This document shows, in pieces, positions 26,010-34,732 of a DNA stretch of 64,000 bases; position 1 is the stretch's first letter, and every line of letters begins with the position of its first letter. The notes under the pieces are model-generated. The model worked only from the letters and a program-made list of their open reading frames with translations, had not been told where the DNA came from and made no database searches. Both the position numbers and the translations under genes were made by a program. Origin of the DNA: Methanosarcina vacuolata Z-761. Lineage in GTDB: Archaea > Halobacteriota > Methanosarcinia > Methanosarcinales > Methanosarcinaceae. The DNA is taken from the NCBI RefSeq assembly GCF_000969905.1, contig NZ_CP009520.1, forward strand, positions 310,001 through 374,000, written 5' to 3'.

Positions 26010-27122
26010 ATGCTGATCAGAAAGAACATTTCCCTGGATGATAAATACCTTAAAAAGTTACAGCCCCTTCTGGATGCCAATAATGGAAATTTGAGTGCCG
26101 CAGTCAGGGATACCATTGAAGTTGCGGATACAGCTCTTTTATGTCATAAAAGTATTGATGAAGCAATTCGATTTTTAAAAGAAACTCCTGCAAAAGAAGA
26201 GTTAAATGAGACAATCCAGAACGGAGAGAACATCGTTATAAATAAAACGATGCTTGAATGGCTGTTCAGGTGTACCAGGGGTAGGCTAACGGATGAGGAT
26301 CTTGTTAATGAGCTTATCAATCCATTTGAGATCCAGGATATGAAACAACTCGAAGATTACCTTAATAGGGTTTCCAGAAGCTATCAATGGGTAATTCGAA
26401 CTTCAATAAAGTGTGAAGATATTAATAATCCTGAATCTGCACTGGTACTTATTTCCAACTCGACAGTACACAGTAGAGACTTTTTTGCTCAGCTTGTGGC
26501 TCATTTTCTTTCAAGATGGAAACAGCTTGATGTTGAGCATGTTTTCAGGAGATCAAACTCGACCCAGATTTCTTTCAAAAGAAATACCTCTATCTCATCG
26601 AACGAAATTATGCCCGGAATCCGGAAGAATTTTGGATATCTTGATATTTTATGTAAGGAGTTGGACGACAATACTGAATTCTGGACTCAGCTTATGTATA
26701 CTTATAGTGCTGAGCGGTTCAACCTCGTGACTCTTCATCGGAGCCAGTTTGAAGTTTTTGCAACTGGAGAAGTCCCAAACCCGACAAAAATTCTTGAGCG
26801 CCTTTGCAAGCAGTTGATAAGTGAAATGACTCTTCCGGACTTGCTGGTTCATTTTAGAAAAATGTACCTTGCAACTCAGCTTGTCAAAAATATAGAAATC
26901 TCCCTTGAACCTGGAAACGAATCAGTAACCATTTTCCATGACTTCAAAGATGAAAGGGTTATTCGTAATCTGGTTAAGTATTTTTCAAATATATTCCGGG
27001 AAAACGGCACGCCTTTTGAGACATTTTCATATTCGAGCATGATTGTATTTCGGTTCTTCCAGGGGCGAGAACCTGACAGTTCAGATTTATGTTTGATAGA
27101 ATCAATGAAAGATCCCGATTAA
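26010..27122 (+). CDS. unknown protein with ribbon-helix-helix-like N-terminus
   Basis: A 370-residue soluble protein. The first 45 residues (RKNISLDDKYLKKLQPLLD, then NGNLSAAVRDTIEVAD) look like an RHH DNA-binding fold: a basic strand followed by two helices, the second with SAAVRDTI. The remaining 320 residues match no family I can name; they are mixed alpha/beta with no membrane helices or cysteine motifs. GGGTGGAAAT precedes the ATG. It is a single gene after the mtr operon, with about 1.3 kb between, so a regulatory link to mtr is conceivable but unproven. A stem-forming repeat follows the stop. Confidence 0.65.
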   Translation: MLIRKNISLDDKYLKKLQPLLDANNGNLSAAVRDTIEVADTALLCHKSIDEAIRFLKETPAKEELNETIQNGENIVINKTMLEWLFRCTRGRLTDEDLVNELINPFEIQDMKQLEDYLNRVSRSYQWVIRTSIKCEDINNPESALVLISNSTVHSRDFFAQLVAHFLSRWKQLDVEHVFRRSNSTQISFKRNTSISSNEIMPGIRKNFGYLDILCKELDDNTEFWTQLMYTYSAERFNLVTLHRSQFEVFATGEVPNPTKILERLCKQLISEMTLPDLLVHFRKMYLATQLVKNIEISLEPGNESVTIFHDFKDERVIRNLVKYFSNIFRENGTPFETFSYSSMIVFRFFQGREPDSSDLCLIESMKDPD

Positions 27123-27227
27123 ATTGATCCGAATAACCTGAAGAAGTTCAAAGGTCTACTGGAGTTCAAAGGTATATTGGCCAGAACCAGAAAATAAATA
27201 AAATATTTTTATGACCCCATTGAAAAA

Positions 27228-27306
27228 ATTCAGGGCTAACATTAAGAGCTAAAATCCAGGGCTAAAATTCAGGGCTAAAATTAAAGGGTAAAATTTTAGC
27301 CCGTAG
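27228..27306 (+). terminator. repeat-derived hairpin after the RHH-like gene
   Basis: Several copies of CAGGGCTAAAAT end in GGGCTAAAATT (27272-27282), which pairs with AATTTTAGCCC (about 27292-27302). It lies 100-180 bases after the stop codon. It may end transcription, though no long T-run follows. Confidence 0.4.
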
Positions 27307-27387
27307 ATTAAAGTTCCCATAGAAACTTCAGGTACTGAAGCCTATAATTTCTGACACTTATTGTTTAAACCGGTCGTTTAATCTTAG

Positions 27388-28890
27388 TTAACCTTTTGTA
27401 ACCCCCAAAGGAAGGACTCTTGCGACCTTACGGGCAATTCCGAGTTCGTGCACGACATTTACCACTTCGCTGCTGGACTTGTATACATCCGGAGCTTCCT
27501 CTGCAATGACTGAAGGATGGGTGGCTCTTACTGTAATGCCCCGAGCTTCAAGGTTTTCTTTTATGCTCTGTCCGCGGAATTCTTTCTTTGCATGTGCTCT
27601 GCTCATGACCCTGCCAGCCCCATGACAGGCACTACCGAAAGAAACATTCATAGCCTCTTCTGAACCGCATAGTATATAAGAAGGAGTTCCCATGCTTCCA
27701 GGAATCAGCACTGGTTGGCCTACATCTCTGTATACGGCCGGGACTTCGGGATGCCCTGGAGGAAAGGCTCTTGTTGCTCCTTTCCTGTGTACATACACCT
27801 CTTTTTTCTTGCCGTCCACGGTATGTTTTTCAAGTTTTGCCACGTTATGAGCAACGTCATAAAGCAAATCCATGCCCAGGTCGTCAGCATCTCTCTCAAA
27901 TATTCTTTCAAACGATTCCCTTGTCCAGTGAGTAATTATCTGACGATTTGCCCATGCATAATTTGCAGCACAGAGCATGGCTTTAAAATAGTTCTGGGCT
28001 TCCCTTGACTGGGCAGGGGCACAGGCAAGTTGTTTGTCCGGAATTTCTATTTTATAGTTCTTTACGGCCTGAGAGAGTTCCTTTAAGTGGTCAGTACAGA
28101 TCTGGTGCCCTGCACCTCTTGACCCACAGTGGATCATTACCGTAACCTGGCCTTCTTGAAGCCCAAAGGTTGAGGCTATTTCCTGATCATAGATCTTATC
28201 AACATACTGCACCTCAAGGAAGTGGTTGCCGCTTCCAAGAGTTCCTAACTGAGGTTTTCCTCTTTTTCTGGCTTTTGTGCTTACCTGGGCAGGGTCAGCT
28301 CCTTCCATATACCCATTAGCTTCACAGTGCTTGACATCAGCTTCTACGCCATACCCGGCTTCTACAGCCCAGCTTGCCCCTTCTAAAAAAGCACTGTCCA
28401 GTTCTTTATCCGACGCCCTGATCCGGCTTTTGGAACCAACGCCTGCGGGCACATTACTAAAAAGCTCGTCAGTTAACCTCTTTATGTTTGGAACTACCTC
28501 TTCTTTCTGAAGGTTGGTACGGATTAACCTTACTCCGCAGTTGATATCAAAGCCCACCCCGCCCGGGCTGATAATACCTTCTTCTACATCAAAAGCGGCA
28601 ACTCCCCCTATAGCAAAGCCATAACCAAGATGAGCATCAGGCATTGCCATAGAGTACTTCTGAATACCAGGTAGGGTTGCTACATTTGCAATCTGGTCGA
28701 TAGTCTCGGGTTCAATGCCTTCAAGCAAACTCTGGGATACAAACAGGCGGCCTGGAACCCGCATGTTAGGGATGTGGCCAACAGGAATTTCCCATTCGTT
28801 TTCGGAAAGCTTCCTGACCATACCCTTTACATCCTTCTGTATATTTTCCGTGCTTAATTCCTCAATAGCTGTATCTTCACTCTCTACCAT
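27388..28890 (-). CDS. rtcB: RNA-splicing ligase RtcB
   Basis: A 500-residue 3'-phosphate RNA ligase, which joins tRNA exon halves after intron removal. Signature stretches: PDAHLGYGFAIGGVAAFD, SPGGVGFDINCGVRLIRTN (metal-binding Asp and Cys), LGTLGSGNHFLEVQ, HCGSRGAGHQ and SFGSACHGAGRVMSRAHAKK, where the HGAGR His is guanylated. No intein interrupts it, although inteins occur at this protein in some archaea. The gene for its activator, archease, lies upstream on the same strand, 450 bases away. Confidence 0.97.
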   Translation of the reverse strand: MVESEDTAIEELSTENIQKDVKGMVRKLSENEWEIPVGHIPNMRVPGRLFVSQSLLEGIEPETIDQIANVATLPGIQKYSMAMPDAHLGYGFAIGGVAAFDVEEGIISPGGVGFDINCGVRLIRTNLQKEEVVPNIKRLTDELFSNVPAGVGSKSRIRASDKELDSAFLEGASWAVEAGYGVEADVKHCEANGYMEGADPAQVSTKARKRGKPQLGTLGSGNHFLEVQYVDKIYDQEIASTFGLQEGQVTVMIHCGSRGAGHQICTDHLKELSQAVKNYKIEIPDKQLACAPAQSREAQNYFKAMLCAANYAWANRQIITHWTRESFERIFERDADDLGMDLLYDVAHNVAKLEKHTVDGKKKEVYVHRKGATRAFPPGHPEVPAVYRDVGQPVLIPGSMGTPSYILCGSEEAMNVSFGSACHGAGRVMSRAHAKKEFRGQSIKENLEARGITVRATHPSVIAEEAPDVYKSSSEVVNVVHELGIARKVARVLPLGVTKG

Positions 28891-29055
28891 GATTTATGCT
28901 CCCTGCTCCTTCATGCTTTAGATATAATCCTGGAACTACTAATTTATCTTCCGTTTTCCAGGGGTTCTGCATATTAATTTGGAAATGTGATCAAGATATA
29001 CTGTGTCAGGCTGGATTAGAGCCACAATGAATTTTGGAAACGGATTTAAGATCGG

Positions 29056-29110
29056 TTCGATATAACAAAGTCGATCTAAATGTTTGATATAACAAAGTCG
29101 ATCTAAATAT
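29056..29110. repeat. direct repeat upstream of rtcB
   Basis: GATATAACAAAGTCGATCT is repeated twice, about 31 bases apart, between rtcB and archease. Confidence 0.7.
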
Positions 29111-29138
29111 GACTGAACCAATTCAGGACTAGATAATT

Positions 29139-29230
29139 CAACTTGAGATATACTTGAGATATACTTGAGATATACTTGAGATATACTTGAGATATACTTG
29201 AAATATTATAGTACTTGAGATATTATAGTG
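29139..29230. repeat. 11-base tandem repeat array
   Basis: ACTTGAGATAT is repeated about six times, then changes into two copies of a 19-base relative containing TATTATAGT. It lies in the archease-rtcB gap. Confidence 0.85.
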
Positions 29231-29343
29231 CAGAATAGGATAATTCCTATACATGAAGATATGCATGGTGCTAGTAGTTAGAGGAGAAACAGCCAGTATT
29301 CGGTGAACCAATTCCGGGAAATCGGAAGAAAACTTCTGCGCCT

Positions 29344-29784
29344 TTATATATCCACAACAACCTGAGCCTTCCAGCCGTCAGCAGTCTTCGTTATTTCTAA
29401 CTGGTTATAGGTAACGGCCTTAATTTCAGTCTCAAAGGGGAGTTTTTCTAGATAGTACTTTTTGCCCAGTGCCTGAGCTGTTATTGAATATTCACCTTTT
29501 TCTTCCCTTATTTTCTCAACTCGAAACTCCCTAAAAACGATTTCATCAACTTCAAAGAGATATAGAAGTTCAGAAAGCCAGTCCACAAGCAGGGATTCCA
29601 GGTCAGGTGACTTGAGAAAAATTTCTCTTGCGGTGTCTCCCGAGATTTTTCCTGTATCAATTATGACATTAAACATAGCGAGAGCCGCATTTTCAAATAC
29701 TTCTTCTCGAGTTTTTCCGTAAGCCTGGAACTTTATATCTGCAGTGTGATCCAGATACTCATACTGTTTTCCTTGAGATGACAT
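29344..29784 (-). CDS. archease, RtcB-activating protein
   Basis: A 146-residue protein with the archease pattern: EYLDHTADIKFQAYGKTREE near the start (the Asp of DHTAD is a metal ligand), LVDWLSELLYLFE in the middle, and VKAVTYNQ-like IKAVTYNQLEI near the end. Archease speeds guanylylation and turnover of RtcB. It lies on the same strand just upstream of rtcB, consistent with shared function, but a 450-base repeat-containing gap makes a single transcript uncertain. Confidence 0.95.
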   Translation of the reverse strand: MSSQGKQYEYLDHTADIKFQAYGKTREEVFENAALAMFNVIIDTGKISGDTAREIFLKSPDLESLLVDWLSELLYLFEVDEIVFREFRVEKIREEKGEYSITAQALGKKYYLEKLPFETEIKAVTYNQLEITKTADGWKAQVVVDI

Positions 29785-29865
29785 AGCCAGGTAATTGTGT
29801 TTTTTGTTACATTAACTTATTTACCACATAAATCTGTTTTCAAGCCTAGAATTTCCCTTAACTTG

Positions 29866-29958
29866 GGTAACGAACCTAAACAACAAACCTAGACAACGAA
29901 TCTGACAACGAATCTAGACAACAAATCTGGACAATAAATCTGGACAACGAATTGAGAC
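29866..29958. repeat. imperfect tandem repeat, about 14 bases
   Basis: About six copies of GACAACGAATCTG/A with substitutions lie between archease and the CDP-alcohol transferase gene. Confidence 0.7.
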
Positions 29959-30012
29959 AGAACTCTAATTGAAATAAAACTAAGTTGCAAAATTATTAAA
30001 AAAAGGATGTTG

Positions 30013-30624
30013 TTACTGCAGCTCTTTCCATATATAGTAGATTCTCTGGATTGCTGTTATGTGGCTGGTTACAGCAATCAGAATGACGGCCCAGCCAAGA
30101 ATTGAAAAACCTGCAATTGGACCTGGAAATACAAAGTTGCCAAAGGCTGCAAGAATTATGACTACAAGTCGGTCAGCCCTGCCCATTATCCCTCCATAGT
30201 ATCTTCCAAGGCTGAGCGCCTGGGCCTGGGTTCCAAGATAGCTGGTAAGGAGCACACCTACAATTGCCGTAACTCCTAACTGCCAGGAAACGTAACCTGC
30301 AAAAAAGATGCTACATATTATAAAAACATCCGAGTAACGGTCAATGACGTGATCCAGAAAGTCACCTCTTGGGGTTGCCCTATTTGATTTCCGTGCAATT
30401 ATCCCGTCAAGGGCGTCAAAAATAGAGTTAAGTATTACCAGGATGCCTGCCAGCAGGATAAATTCCCTGGATGCAGGCGAATAATAAAAACTCAGTCCTG
30501 CAAAGAATGCACATATAAGGGAGGCTATGGAAACCGTGTTGGGTGATACCTCATATCTAATGAAATAGTCTGCCAGTGGGTCGATAACTTTTGAGGCAAA
30601 AGGTCTCAGGGTGTTAAACGTCAT
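30013..30624 (-). CDS. CDP-alcohol phosphatidyltransferase, probable archaetidylinositol-phosphate synthase
   Basis: A 203-residue membrane enzyme with the family motif DALDGIIARKSNRATPRGDF followed by LDHVIDRYSD (D-x2-D-G-x2-A-R-x9-G-x3-D-x3-D form, about residues 68-96), which holds two metal ions. About six helices. In archaea this length and motif usually mark archaetidylinositol-phosphate synthase, which joins CDP-archaeol to inositol phosphate; a related head group cannot be ruled out. The first residues are a cytoplasmic amphipathic helix (TFNTLRPFASKVIDPLADYF). Confidence 0.85.
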   Translation of the reverse strand: MTFNTLRPFASKVIDPLADYFIRYEVSPNTVSIASLICAFFAGLSFYYSPASREFILLAGILVILNSIFDALDGIIARKSNRATPRGDFLDHVIDRYSDVFIICSIFFAGYVSWQLGVTAIVGVLLTSYLGTQAQALSLGRYYGGIMGRADRLVVIILAAFGNFVFPGPIAGFSILGWAVILIAVTSHITAIQRIYYIWKELQ

Positions 30625-30956
30625 GGTACTCGAGATTTTTCTTTAGGTGATACTCGTAACAGAAAGCTGCTCCAGAAACAGGCGTCTCGTCTTACTCGGT
30701 ATTCTGGGTTGGATTTGCTTATTTATTCATTTCTGTGTTTACCTGCTTTTTTATATTTATACTTAAGCTGTATGGTTATCCACTTACTCAATAGATAAGT
30801 TTACTCATTTTATTTCCTGTTTTTCAAGCTCTTACTTATAAATCGTGGATTAAACAAGCGAACGTTTATGTTTACTCATTTTCTCTTTCTGCTGTCACAC
30901 TCTTAAGGATAGAAAAGAATCACACGAACAAGCATTTGCAAGCGAGCGTTTATAGT
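30625..30956. other. intergenic region with a repeated motif
   Basis: No gene seen. CAAGCGARCGTTTAT occurs twice (about 30854 and 30939). The sequence is otherwise AT-rich. Confidence 0.5.
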
Positions 30957-31547
30957 TTATTTATTTTTCTTTTCTGCTTTTGCACGCTCGTACAGGTACT
31001 TAACTTTGCAGGAATGCTCAAGCTGCGTGGTCACTATATAGGCGTCTCCAAGTGTTCTTCCGATTGCAAAAGTCCCATGACTGTAAACTATAGCGCCTCT
31101 ATGCCTTGAGAGCGCATTTGCAAGATTTCCTGCAAGCTTGCGGCTGCCTATCCCTCCTCCTACGACCGGAATCTCCCCAAGGAAGTACTGCCCTTCACTA
31201 TCTACAGGTGAAATTCTTCCTTCAGGGCCTGCGAGCAGGGACTCAACAACCGCATATGGAGCATGAGCGTGAATGATTGCAAGTGCTGAGGTCTGCCTGT
31301 AAATCTCCCTGTGCACGACAGCTTCAGAAGATGCAATTATATCCAGGGAAGAAGTGTCCCAAACGTCAACTTCAACAACGTTATTTTCTGTAATTTCATC
31401 AAGTGCGGCGCCTGTCCGGGTGATAAGCATCCTGTCGCCAGCTCTGAGGCTGATATTTCCAAAGTTGGATTCAACAAGCCCGTGTTCAACCAGCTTGCGC
31501 CCATATTTTGAGATTTCCTGCCACATCGTAAGCGGTATATTACACAT
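30957..31547 (-). CDS. class II aldolase/adducin family protein, fuculose-phosphate-aldolase-like
   Basis: A 196-residue aldolase. GNISLRAGDRMLITRTG (about residues 25-41) is the phosphate-binding part. HAHAPYAVVESL (about 94-105) carries two zinc-binding histidines, and SHGTFAIGRTL the third. Archaeal enzymes of this type act on fuculose 1-phosphate and can make lactaldehyde for F420 synthesis; that use here is inference. ATG 31547 is given, although ATG 31526 is also possible; no good ribosome binding site precedes either. Confidence 0.85.
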   Translation of the reverse strand: MCNIPLTMWQEISKYGRKLVEHGLVESNFGNISLRAGDRMLITRTGAALDEITENNVVEVDVWDTSSLDIIASSEAVVHREIYRQTSALAIIHAHAPYAVVESLLAGPEGRISPVDSEGQYFLGEIPVVGGGIGSRKLAGNLANALSRHRGAIVYSHGTFAIGRTLGDAYIVTTQLEHSCKVKYLYERAKAEKKNK

Positions 31548-31671
31548 TTGGTTAATAATACATATTGCTTAGAAGTTTGCGGTTATGTTTCTAAAAAAGA
31601 CTCTAATAATTCTTCTTTTCTTCTTAAAGTCTAAAAAATCTGAAACTATAATCCATTTAATCTTTTTAATT

Positions 31672-31803
31672 TTATGAAACTTTACCTGTTTTGAGCGTAT
31701 GCTTAATGGGCACACTAACCTCATCTCTATTCTTCAAAAGATCCTTTGGGTCCTTGTAGTCACCAATAACAAGAGCCTCTAAAATACTAAACCTGCTTTT
31801 CTT
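31672..31803 (-). pseudogene. possible gene fragment, unknown family
   Basis: A frame open for 43 codons after a TAG reads KKSRFSILEALVIGDYKDPK then DLLKNRDEVSVPIKHTLKTG before TAA. The composition looks like protein-coding DNA, but there is no start codon, so it may be the remains of a longer gene. I do not recognise it. Confidence 0.3.
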
Positions 31804-31837
31804 CTAAGAATATTACACAAAAAGGAAAAATTAATGA

Positions 31838-32392
31838 TTATGTCCTTTCAAGAAATTCTATGAAAGAATCTAAATTCTGCTCTTTCATTTGAATACAAAA
31901 ATCATTATTTTTGTCTATATTTTTATATTGTTCGTACATGGAAGTTAATTGATTATACATTGTTGAGTTTACTGATTTATACCATTGCGCATAATCGTAA
32001 ATTATGTTAACAGACATCGGACACAATAACAACGTTAAGCCAAATCCTGCTTCCTCATCCTGAAATATTACAAAAGGGAATGTTCTACATGCTTCCGATC
32101 TGTTATCGTATATTCTACATTTCGAATTTATCAATAATGGACACTGCTCAACGGCATTTATTGCTTTATAACATCCTTCCAACTCTGATTTTACCGCATT
32201 CGATTTTAAAATATTCGCACTTTCTCTATCTGCATTTTTTAAAATTTTCTCATATTCTTTTCTATGAAAGTCAATAATATGATGTTTGCAGCAACTCGCA
32301 TTACATGATTCAGGACAGATATAATGTTTAAGTATGCTTTGAGTTTTTGAGAGTAACCAGTCGTGTTTTTCAATACGTTGTCTTCGATCCAT
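31838..32392 (-). CDS. YkgJ-type CxxxCxxCC cysteine-cluster protein
   Basis: A protein of about 184 residues with a cysteine cluster of the YkgJ/Fe-S or zinc chelator family: ICPESCNASCCKHHIIDF near the start, CPLLINSKCRIYDNRSEACR in the middle and a later Cys (LLLCPMS). The paired clusters probably bind one metal centre. Function is unknown in archaea. ATG 32392 (MDRRQRIEKHDW) is chosen; the frame stays open ten codons further. A second, overlapping frame starts at 32496 and may show an ancient frameshift or an overlapping gene. Confidence 0.7.
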   Translation of the reverse strand: MDRRQRIEKHDWLLSKTQSILKHYICPESCNASCCKHHIIDFHRKEYEKILKNADRESANILKSNAVKSELEGCYKAINAVEQCPLLINSKCRIYDNRSEACRTFPFVIFQDEEAGFGLTLLLCPMSVNIIYDYAQWYKSVNSTMYNQLTSMYEQYKNIDKNNDFCIQMKEQNLDSFIEFLERT

Positions 32393-32649
32393 GGCCAAGC
32401 CTCGTAAACTTCCTTTTTCCACATCTCATAAAGTCTTTTTCTTTCCTGAGCTTCTTTGCTACTCTCAATAATGTCTCTACTTTCTCTCTGCTTCAAGAAT
32501 ATAAATCATAGGAGTCGGATCCTTCTATTAGTTACCCTGGATATAATGTCTTAAGCGAGATAGACACAGGACTCTCTGAGGTCTATGTACTATAACCTCT
32601 GGTACCCGGCAAAAAAGAGAATAGATCACAGGCAAATAAAGACGGCTGG

Positions 32650-32674
32650 CTTCCGGATAAAGAATCCGGCCATA
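32650..32674. other. small hairpin upstream of tRNA-Thr
   Basis: CCGGAT and ATCCGG flank AAAGA (about 32656-32672) in a GC-richer patch within AT-rich DNA. It could be the end of an upstream transcript. Confidence 0.3.
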
Positions 32675-32724
32675 AAGTTTATCTGTGAGTATTGTATTTA
32701 GGTAAGTCGCAGTATTTTACAATT

Positions 32725-32798
32725 GCCTCGTTGGCTCAGCCCGGTAGAGCGAGTGACTTGTAATCACTAGGTCGCGTGTTCAAATCACGCACGGGGCT
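32725..32798 (+). tRNA. tRNA-Thr (anticodon UGU)
   Basis: The acceptor stem GCCTCGT pairs with ACGGGGC (with a T-G pair), followed by discriminator T. D stem GCTC/GAGC, anticodon stem AGTGA/TCACT around CTTGTAA (anticodon TGT, Thr), T stem GCGTG/CACGC around TTCAAAT. No intron and no encoded CCA. A T-run (TTTTTAC) follows and may end the transcript. A broken copy of its middle lies at 5567-5613 on the opposite strand, so this gene has probably served as an insertion target. Confidence 0.95.
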
Positions 32799-32817
32799 TT
32801 TTACTAATTTTGAATCC

Positions 32818-33129
32818 AGCTCTTCGCTGTTTTGTATGGGTAACTTTTATTCATCTCCTAATAACCTATCCGAAAAGTGGTTACCTGCTATAACTTTTAC
32901 GATATGCAATATGCAAAATCGACACGGGTGCCCGGGTATTTATACCTATTGTAACTTTTCGATGTGCATTACTGATTTTTCGGATAGGCTCTAAATGCTA
33001 AAGTAACATATCTAATATCTAAAAACACTTGTTATGGAAAATCATATTCAAGCTTCATGTTTCTCTTTTTGACCTGGCTACTTCCTAACTGAGCAATTAT
33101 TATCAATCCGCACAAAACAGCGAAGAGCT
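32818..33129. mobile_element. inverted-repeat element, GGCTCTTCG family, with nested second element (copy D)
   Basis: Both ends carry AGCTCTTCGCTGTTTTGT in inverted orientation (32818-32835; 33112-33129). No transposase is encoded in the 312 bases. Inside, 32865-32988 has its own 12-base ends CCTATCCGAAAA / TTTTCGGATAGG, so a different element has inserted into the first. It lies 20 bases after tRNA-Thr. Confidence 0.75.
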
Positions 33130-33480
33130 TTTACTCCTATTCCAAAGAGTCAGTTTGGGTGGGAACAGGTACTTGTGACAATATGAGTGTTCAAAAACGT
33201 TTAAAGTCATTGAAAAATACGCCGATATCCTTATTCGTAAGGAGCTAATTTGGCATGAAAGTCTGGAATAAAACTGGCTCTCAATACTCCTTTTGGTTTT
33301 CTGCTCCTTATCAAATTTAAGTCTTCTATGGCAATTTACTGATTAGTTTAGCGATGGTTTGAAACATCAAAATTAGGACAACATTACTACCTAAGTTAAT
33401 GACGAAATCGATAGTAAAAAAGGGTACGATGAAAAGTACTTTCATTTCTTTGTGCCTGTTATTCGAAGAATTTCATGTGT
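33130..33480. other. intergenic region, no gene seen
   Basis: About 350 bases between the nested repeat element and the promoter region of the hydrolase gene. No coding frame or repeat stands out. Confidence 0.5.
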
Positions 33481-33491
33481 GTATTTTATGA

Positions 33492-33598
33492 GTGGCTAGT
33501 CAATCATAAAATACATATACTAAAAGCCATATCATAACTGACTGTTCAGTCAGTCAGTGGCGATATTATGTGATACAATTCTAATATTCAGGAGAATT
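33492..33598 (+). promoter_or_regulatory. promoter and operator region of the hydrolase gene
   Basis: The motif GTGGCTAGTCAATCAT (33492-33507) is a degenerate copy of a perfect inverted repeat at 34679. A TATA-like CATATAC lies at about 33514. The 18-base inverted repeat ACTGACTGTTCAGTCAGT (33537-33554; 8-base arms around TT) then covers the expected transcription start and continues with another CAGT. This is the classic look of a TetR-family operator. The ribosome binding site is CAGGAG (33590). Confidence 0.6.
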
Positions 33599-33602
33599 AA
33601 AA

Positions 33603-34625
33603 ATGTCGGGAAATATGGAATCTAAAAATGAATCAAGTATGAAAACTTTTGAACTCAGTGAAAAAGTAACTGTAGAAAAAGTATCCTATAAAACCCGATA
33701 CGGAATTACCGTTGTAGCAGACATGTACTTGTCAAAAGATATGGATGAGTCAAAAAAATATCCGGCAATTGTCATAGGAACACCTTATGGAGGTGTAAAA
33801 GAGCAAGGTGCTGGTATTTACGCACAGAATCTGGCAGAACGAGGATTTGTTGCCATTGCGTTCGATGAATCTTTTAATGGCGAAAGCAGTGGTGAACCAA
33901 GACATGTCTCTTCCCCGGATATATTTGTTGAAGATTTTAGCGCGGGAGTAGATTTTTTGGGAACACGTCCTTTCGTGGACAGGAACAGGATTGGTGCTAT
34001 CGGTATCTGTGGAAGTGGTGGATTTTCAATTACTGCAGCTCAAGTTGACCCACGTATCAAAGCAGTTGCTACTGCAAGTATGTATGATATAAGTAGCATG
34101 ATAAGAGATGGATTTGGGAAAACAATGACTGATGAACAGCGTGCTCAAACTTTAGTTCAGTTGGGCGAGCAGCGATGGAAAGACTTTGAGAATGGCACTC
34201 CAGAAGTGCCGGTGGGTTTTCCAGGTGAACCAGCTGATTCAATTCCAGAAGGATTAGATCCAATTTCAAGTGAATTTTTTGAATACTACGGAATGGGGCG
34301 TGGACATCATCCTAATGCAGGAGCTGCATTCACTATTACAAGTAGCATGTCATTCATGAACTTCCCTTTGATGAACTATATTGATACCATTTCACCAAGA
34401 CCAATTTTGTTCATCATCGGTGAAAATGCTCACTCAAGATATTTCAGTGAAGATGCCTATGAAAGAGCTGCCGAACCCAAAGAACTCTACATAGTTCCGG
34501 GAGCAAGACATATTGATCTGTACGACAGGACCGACATGATCCCATTTGACAAATTGGAATCATTCTTTGCAAAATATCTAGGTTACAAAAACGAACAGAG
34601 CAGTGTTCTACAAACCGAAATTTGA
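33603..34625 (+). CDS. alpha/beta hydrolase, dienelactone-hydrolase-like
   Basis: A 340-residue protein. TRYGITVVADMYLSKDMD opens the fold; GICGSGGFSITAAQ (about residues 138-151) is a nucleophile elbow of the form G-x-x-G-S-G-G, and ARHIDLYDR near the end supplies the catalytic His. Similar hydrolases of unclear substrate are often induced with redox enzymes. It shares leader motifs and an identical ribosome binding site context with the aldo/keto reductase gene that follows 107 bases later, so both probably answer to one TetR-type regulator (not in this window). No signal peptide. Confidence 0.85.
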   Translation: MSGNMESKNESSMKTFELSEKVTVEKVSYKTRYGITVVADMYLSKDMDESKKYPAIVIGTPYGGVKEQGAGIYAQNLAERGFVAIAFDESFNGESSGEPRHVSSPDIFVEDFSAGVDFLGTRPFVDRNRIGAIGICGSGGFSITAAQVDPRIKAVATASMYDISSMIRDGFGKTMTDEQRAQTLVQLGEQRWKDFENGTPEVPVGFPGEPADSIPEGLDPISSEFFEYYGMGRGHHPNAGAAFTITSSMSFMNFPLMNYIDTISPRPILFIIGENAHSRYFSEDAYERAAEPKELYIVPGARHIDLYDRTDMIPFDKLESFFAKYLGYKNEQSSVLQTEI

Positions 34626-34641
34626 ACAATTATCTGGAGAT

Positions 34642-34680
34642 GACAGGCTGGATACTTTTTTTTCAGTCTCGCCTGTAAGT
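34642..34680 (+). terminator. possible hairpin after the hydrolase gene
   Basis: ACAGGC (about 34642) and GCCTGT (about 34671) flank a T-run in the loop. It is a weak candidate because the T-run is inside the loop. Confidence 0.3.
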
Positions 34681-34694
34681 GATTAGTCAATCAC
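34679..34694. promoter_or_regulatory. inverted repeat upstream of the aldo/keto reductase
   Basis: GTGATTAGTCAATCAC has perfect 6-base arms around AGTC. A related copy (13 of 16 positions) lies upstream of the hydrolase gene. A shared regulatory site is likely. Confidence 0.55.
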
Positions 34695-34732
34695 AATGCA
34701 GCTAAACAATTCAAAAATTCAGGAGAATTAAA

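Noticed and set aside
32812-32998. 72-residue plus-strand frame
   Set aside because: It is contained in the nested inverted-repeat element and has no coding signal.
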